Shown in pieces: positions 61,787-64,000 of a stretch of 64,000 nucleotides of DNA. Under the pieces are notes generated by a model. It saw only the letters and a list, made by a program, of their open reading frames with translations. It was not told the DNA's origin and did no database searches. The translations under genes were made by a program, and so were the position numbers. The DNA lies in NCBI GenBank assembly GCA_037074765.1, contig JBAMDO010000073.1, positions 124,001 through 188,000 on the forward strand, written 5' to 3'. Numbering within the stretch: position 1 is the stretch's first letter; each line of letters begins with the position of its first letter. The DNA is from Mansonella perstans. Lineage: Eukaryota > Nematoda > Chromadorea > Rhabditida > Onchocercidae.

Positions 61787-64000
61787 ATGATAAACTTGCT
61801 GCTGTCTCTTGTTCTTTGCGATTTTCTGATTGGAGCTGATGCCAAAAGTAAGTTATAATAGCAAGAGTAAGTTTGCATTCAATCACTGTTAATTTCATGG
61901 TGACAATTTTCCAAAATATTTTTCTTTCTTCATTGCGATCTTCCAGTCCAGAATTAGCTTTTCATTTTCCAGTCAAATGTCTTATCACTGCGACAGTTTG
62001 CCGAACTGCGCTTCTATACTGTTGCATATACAGAATCTCCGTGATTTAGTGTTTTGGGAAGCATATCGATTTATCATATATAATTCTCGGTAACATCCAC
62101 TGACACTGCGATTGCTCTTAGTTCTGATTTAAGCAATTAGCCAGCATGATTAAAAGAATAGGAAGGGAATTATATTTTTCCTTAAATATTCAGTTAAAGA
62201 CCACGGAGATTTAAGAATTTCCGATAAACTCAGTGCTGCAATTGCCATCAGCCAATTATTAAGTTTGTTAAGAAATGACATAACTAAAGCAGATATTGAT
62301 GGATTTAATGGAACTTCCAGAAGAGAGGCAACAGGCAAAATGATATTATAACTTTTTTAAGCATTTCTATTCGTTTTCATTTCAAAGAAAGCATTTTGAA
62401 TTAAACTTTAATTTTGAAAAAAATCTAATTTTATTCTCTAAATGTGATTTCTTGAAAACAAGTAAATGATGGAATTATATATTCTGATATCAAAACAAGT
62501 ACACTGTGTAGGTTTGAGAATTTAATTGTGCATCTTGAATTTCAGTTCTATTTTCAATTTGAAAATTTCGTTCAGAAAAGTATTAATGGCCTTTCTAGGT
62601 TGCCAAATACCGACAGACTGCAATACTGATCAAGTTTGTGACGAAGGAAAGTGCATTCCAGAGTTGCTGGAAGTACTGGCAATGGCAAAAAAAGAAAAAA
62701 AACTTCGATGTATGATTAAATTATCCAAATGAATATGTTGCAAACATTTAGATTGCAATCTTAAAGAATTACAAATTTTGCAATGAAGTAGACGCTTCCA
62801 GCAATTTTTATCATTATTGCAGCTTGTGAAGCAGATTATCACTGTAAATATTGGCAAAAGTGTTTGAATGGTACATGTGTGAAAAATGTTCGATCTTTAA
62901 TTCGACTTGGTACCGCTCTTTCTAACATTCTCGAAACTATTTTCCTTCACCCGAAAATCATTTCTTTAATTCACCGATAAATGTTAAGTTTCTTATATTA
63001 ATAGGTTCTAATTTGAACTTTTGGAACATTGATAATGGTGCAATTGTTGGCTGCACTTAAATATGGTATCAATTACAGGAGTAGTGTGTGAAGTCGATAA
63101 GGATTGTGAAAATGGCAATATTTGTAAGGACGAAAAATGCGTGTCTTCTTATAATAATGGTGGAAAATGATGAATTTATTGATTATTTAAATTGTTATAG
63201 AATCATATCTGTCAACTTCGACAATTTTCAAGATTTATTGATTTTTGATCTATCAAATTTGCAATTGTTCATTTACATAAATCTTAAAAAATTCAATATT
63301 TATGAAGTTTCTTTTAAAAATTAATTCTAATTGGCCTTTTGGAACCGGTCACTTAAATTATGGCGCAACTATCAGCTGTAATTATATATTATATCTATTC
63401 CAGCAACAAAGTGCCAAGTCAACAACGACTGCAAAAGCGGCATTTGTAGGAATGGACAATGCATATCCATAAAATCGCTTCCAAAAAATTTTGGTAGAAA
63501 CGACAAATTAATAAATTTTATTGATTATTTAAATTGATATAAAATCATATCTGTCAACTTGGCATTATTCATTTAAATTCAAAAACTTGACAAATTTAAT
63601 ATTTATGGAGGTTCTTTCATAAGTTTTTTGGAACCTGCCGCTTGAACTACAACGTAATTAACTTAAATTATAGCGTAATGTAATTTAATACATATACATT
63701 TCAGGAAAAATATGTCAAATTAACAAAGATTGCGGAGAAGGCAAAAATTGTAGCAACGGAAAATGTCTACCTGTCAATTCCCGTGCAAAAAATATTGGTA
63801 AGACGAGAGACATTTATTGATTTTTAAATTTATATGAAATTTCTTCCAATTTTCCAACTGCTTAATCTTAATAGCAGTTTCAAGATTCATTGCTCTGCAC
63901 TTTCAGTGTGTAAAAATGACAGCCAATGTAACTTTGATGAGCTTTGCGCAACTGATGGATACTGTATTCATGATCCGTCATTCCCAAAATTTGTTTCAAG
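61787..64000 (+). CDS. Secreted four-cysteine repeat protein, 3' end outside window
   Basis: Exons 61787-61847, 62194-62334, 62599-62709, 62823-62909, 63079-63159, 63404-63493, 63705-63797 and 63907 to beyond 64000, all phase 1 to phase 1. Signal peptide MINLLLSLVLCDFLIGADA. Exon 2 is Cys-free and helical (SDKLSAAIAISQLLSLLRND). Each later exon encodes one repeat of about 27-37 aa with spacing C-x5-C-x4/5-C-x4/5-C, for example CQIPTDCNTDQVCDEGKC, CEVDKDCENGNICKDEKC, CQINKDCGEGKNCSNGKC. Linkers are short and basic. Six repeats are visible and the last ends CATDGYC. I do not recognise a named domain; EB-like or Dickkopf-like disulfide modules are the nearest in style. Probably extracellular. 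The donor of exon 2 is GC (ACAG/GCAAAA), required by phase. Confidence 0.75.

Noticed and set aside
1..64000. tRNA, rRNA, spliced-leader RNA and known microRNA genes
   Set aside because: I looked for the TpsiC consensus, SL1 sequence and common microRNA seeds by eye and found none convincing; a covariance-model search would be decisive.
1..64000. Wolbachia-derived inserts, DNA transposons or retroelements
   Set aside because: No bacterial-type uninterrupted frames, transposase or reverse-transcriptase motifs seen; isolated A/T runs are not enough.

Overview
The window is AT-rich eukaryotic DNA. Its genes are built from many short exons with GT-AG introns, long stretches between genes are non-coding, and homopolymer runs and microsatellites are scattered throughout. 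ET-module, Ragulator, HMG-CoA synthase and Notch-ligand genes together, plus putative spliced-leader acceptors just upstream of some start codons, point to a nematode, most likely a spirurid or filarial species. The species cannot be named from the sequence alone. Gene models below were joined by hand from splice sites and reading phase; exon coordinates are given in each entry.

Layout. 0-2 kb: 3' part of a LAMTOR1 (Ragulator) gene, + strand. 4.6-7.9 kb: secreted or GPI-anchored Cys-rich protein with ET-like modules, - strand. 8-19 kb: no supported gene. 19.4-20.9 kb: unknown single-pass membrane protein, - strand. 22.4-26.4 kb: complete HMG-CoA synthase, + strand. 27.3-29.6 kb: complete MPPED-type metallophosphoesterase, - strand, convergent with the synthase. 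29.6-37.3 kb: no supported gene. 37.3-40.6 kb: two - strand genes, a two-HMG-box TFAM-like protein and a small charged protein of unknown function. 45.0-59.5 kb: the main find, a complete Serrate/Jagged-type Notch ligand, + strand, 16 exons, about 749 aa. It has signal peptide, MNNL/C2, DSL, DOS-type EGF pair, two further EGFs, Jagged-type Cys-rich juxtamembrane region, TM and a cytoplasmic tail ending in a PDZ-ligand-like sequence. A probable antisense gene and two coding-like islands lie inside its 6.4-kb intron. 61.8 kb to the end: 5' part of a secreted protein made of four-cysteine repeats, one per exon.

The genes do not form one pathway. They cover lysosomal nutrient signalling (LAMTOR1), the mevalonate pathway (HMG-CoA synthase), possible mitochondrial DNA maintenance (TFAM-like), Notch signalling (Jagged-like) and two secreted Cys-rich families typical of parasitic or free-living nematodes. 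No tRNA, rRNA, CRISPR array, intact transposon or obvious Wolbachia insertion was seen.
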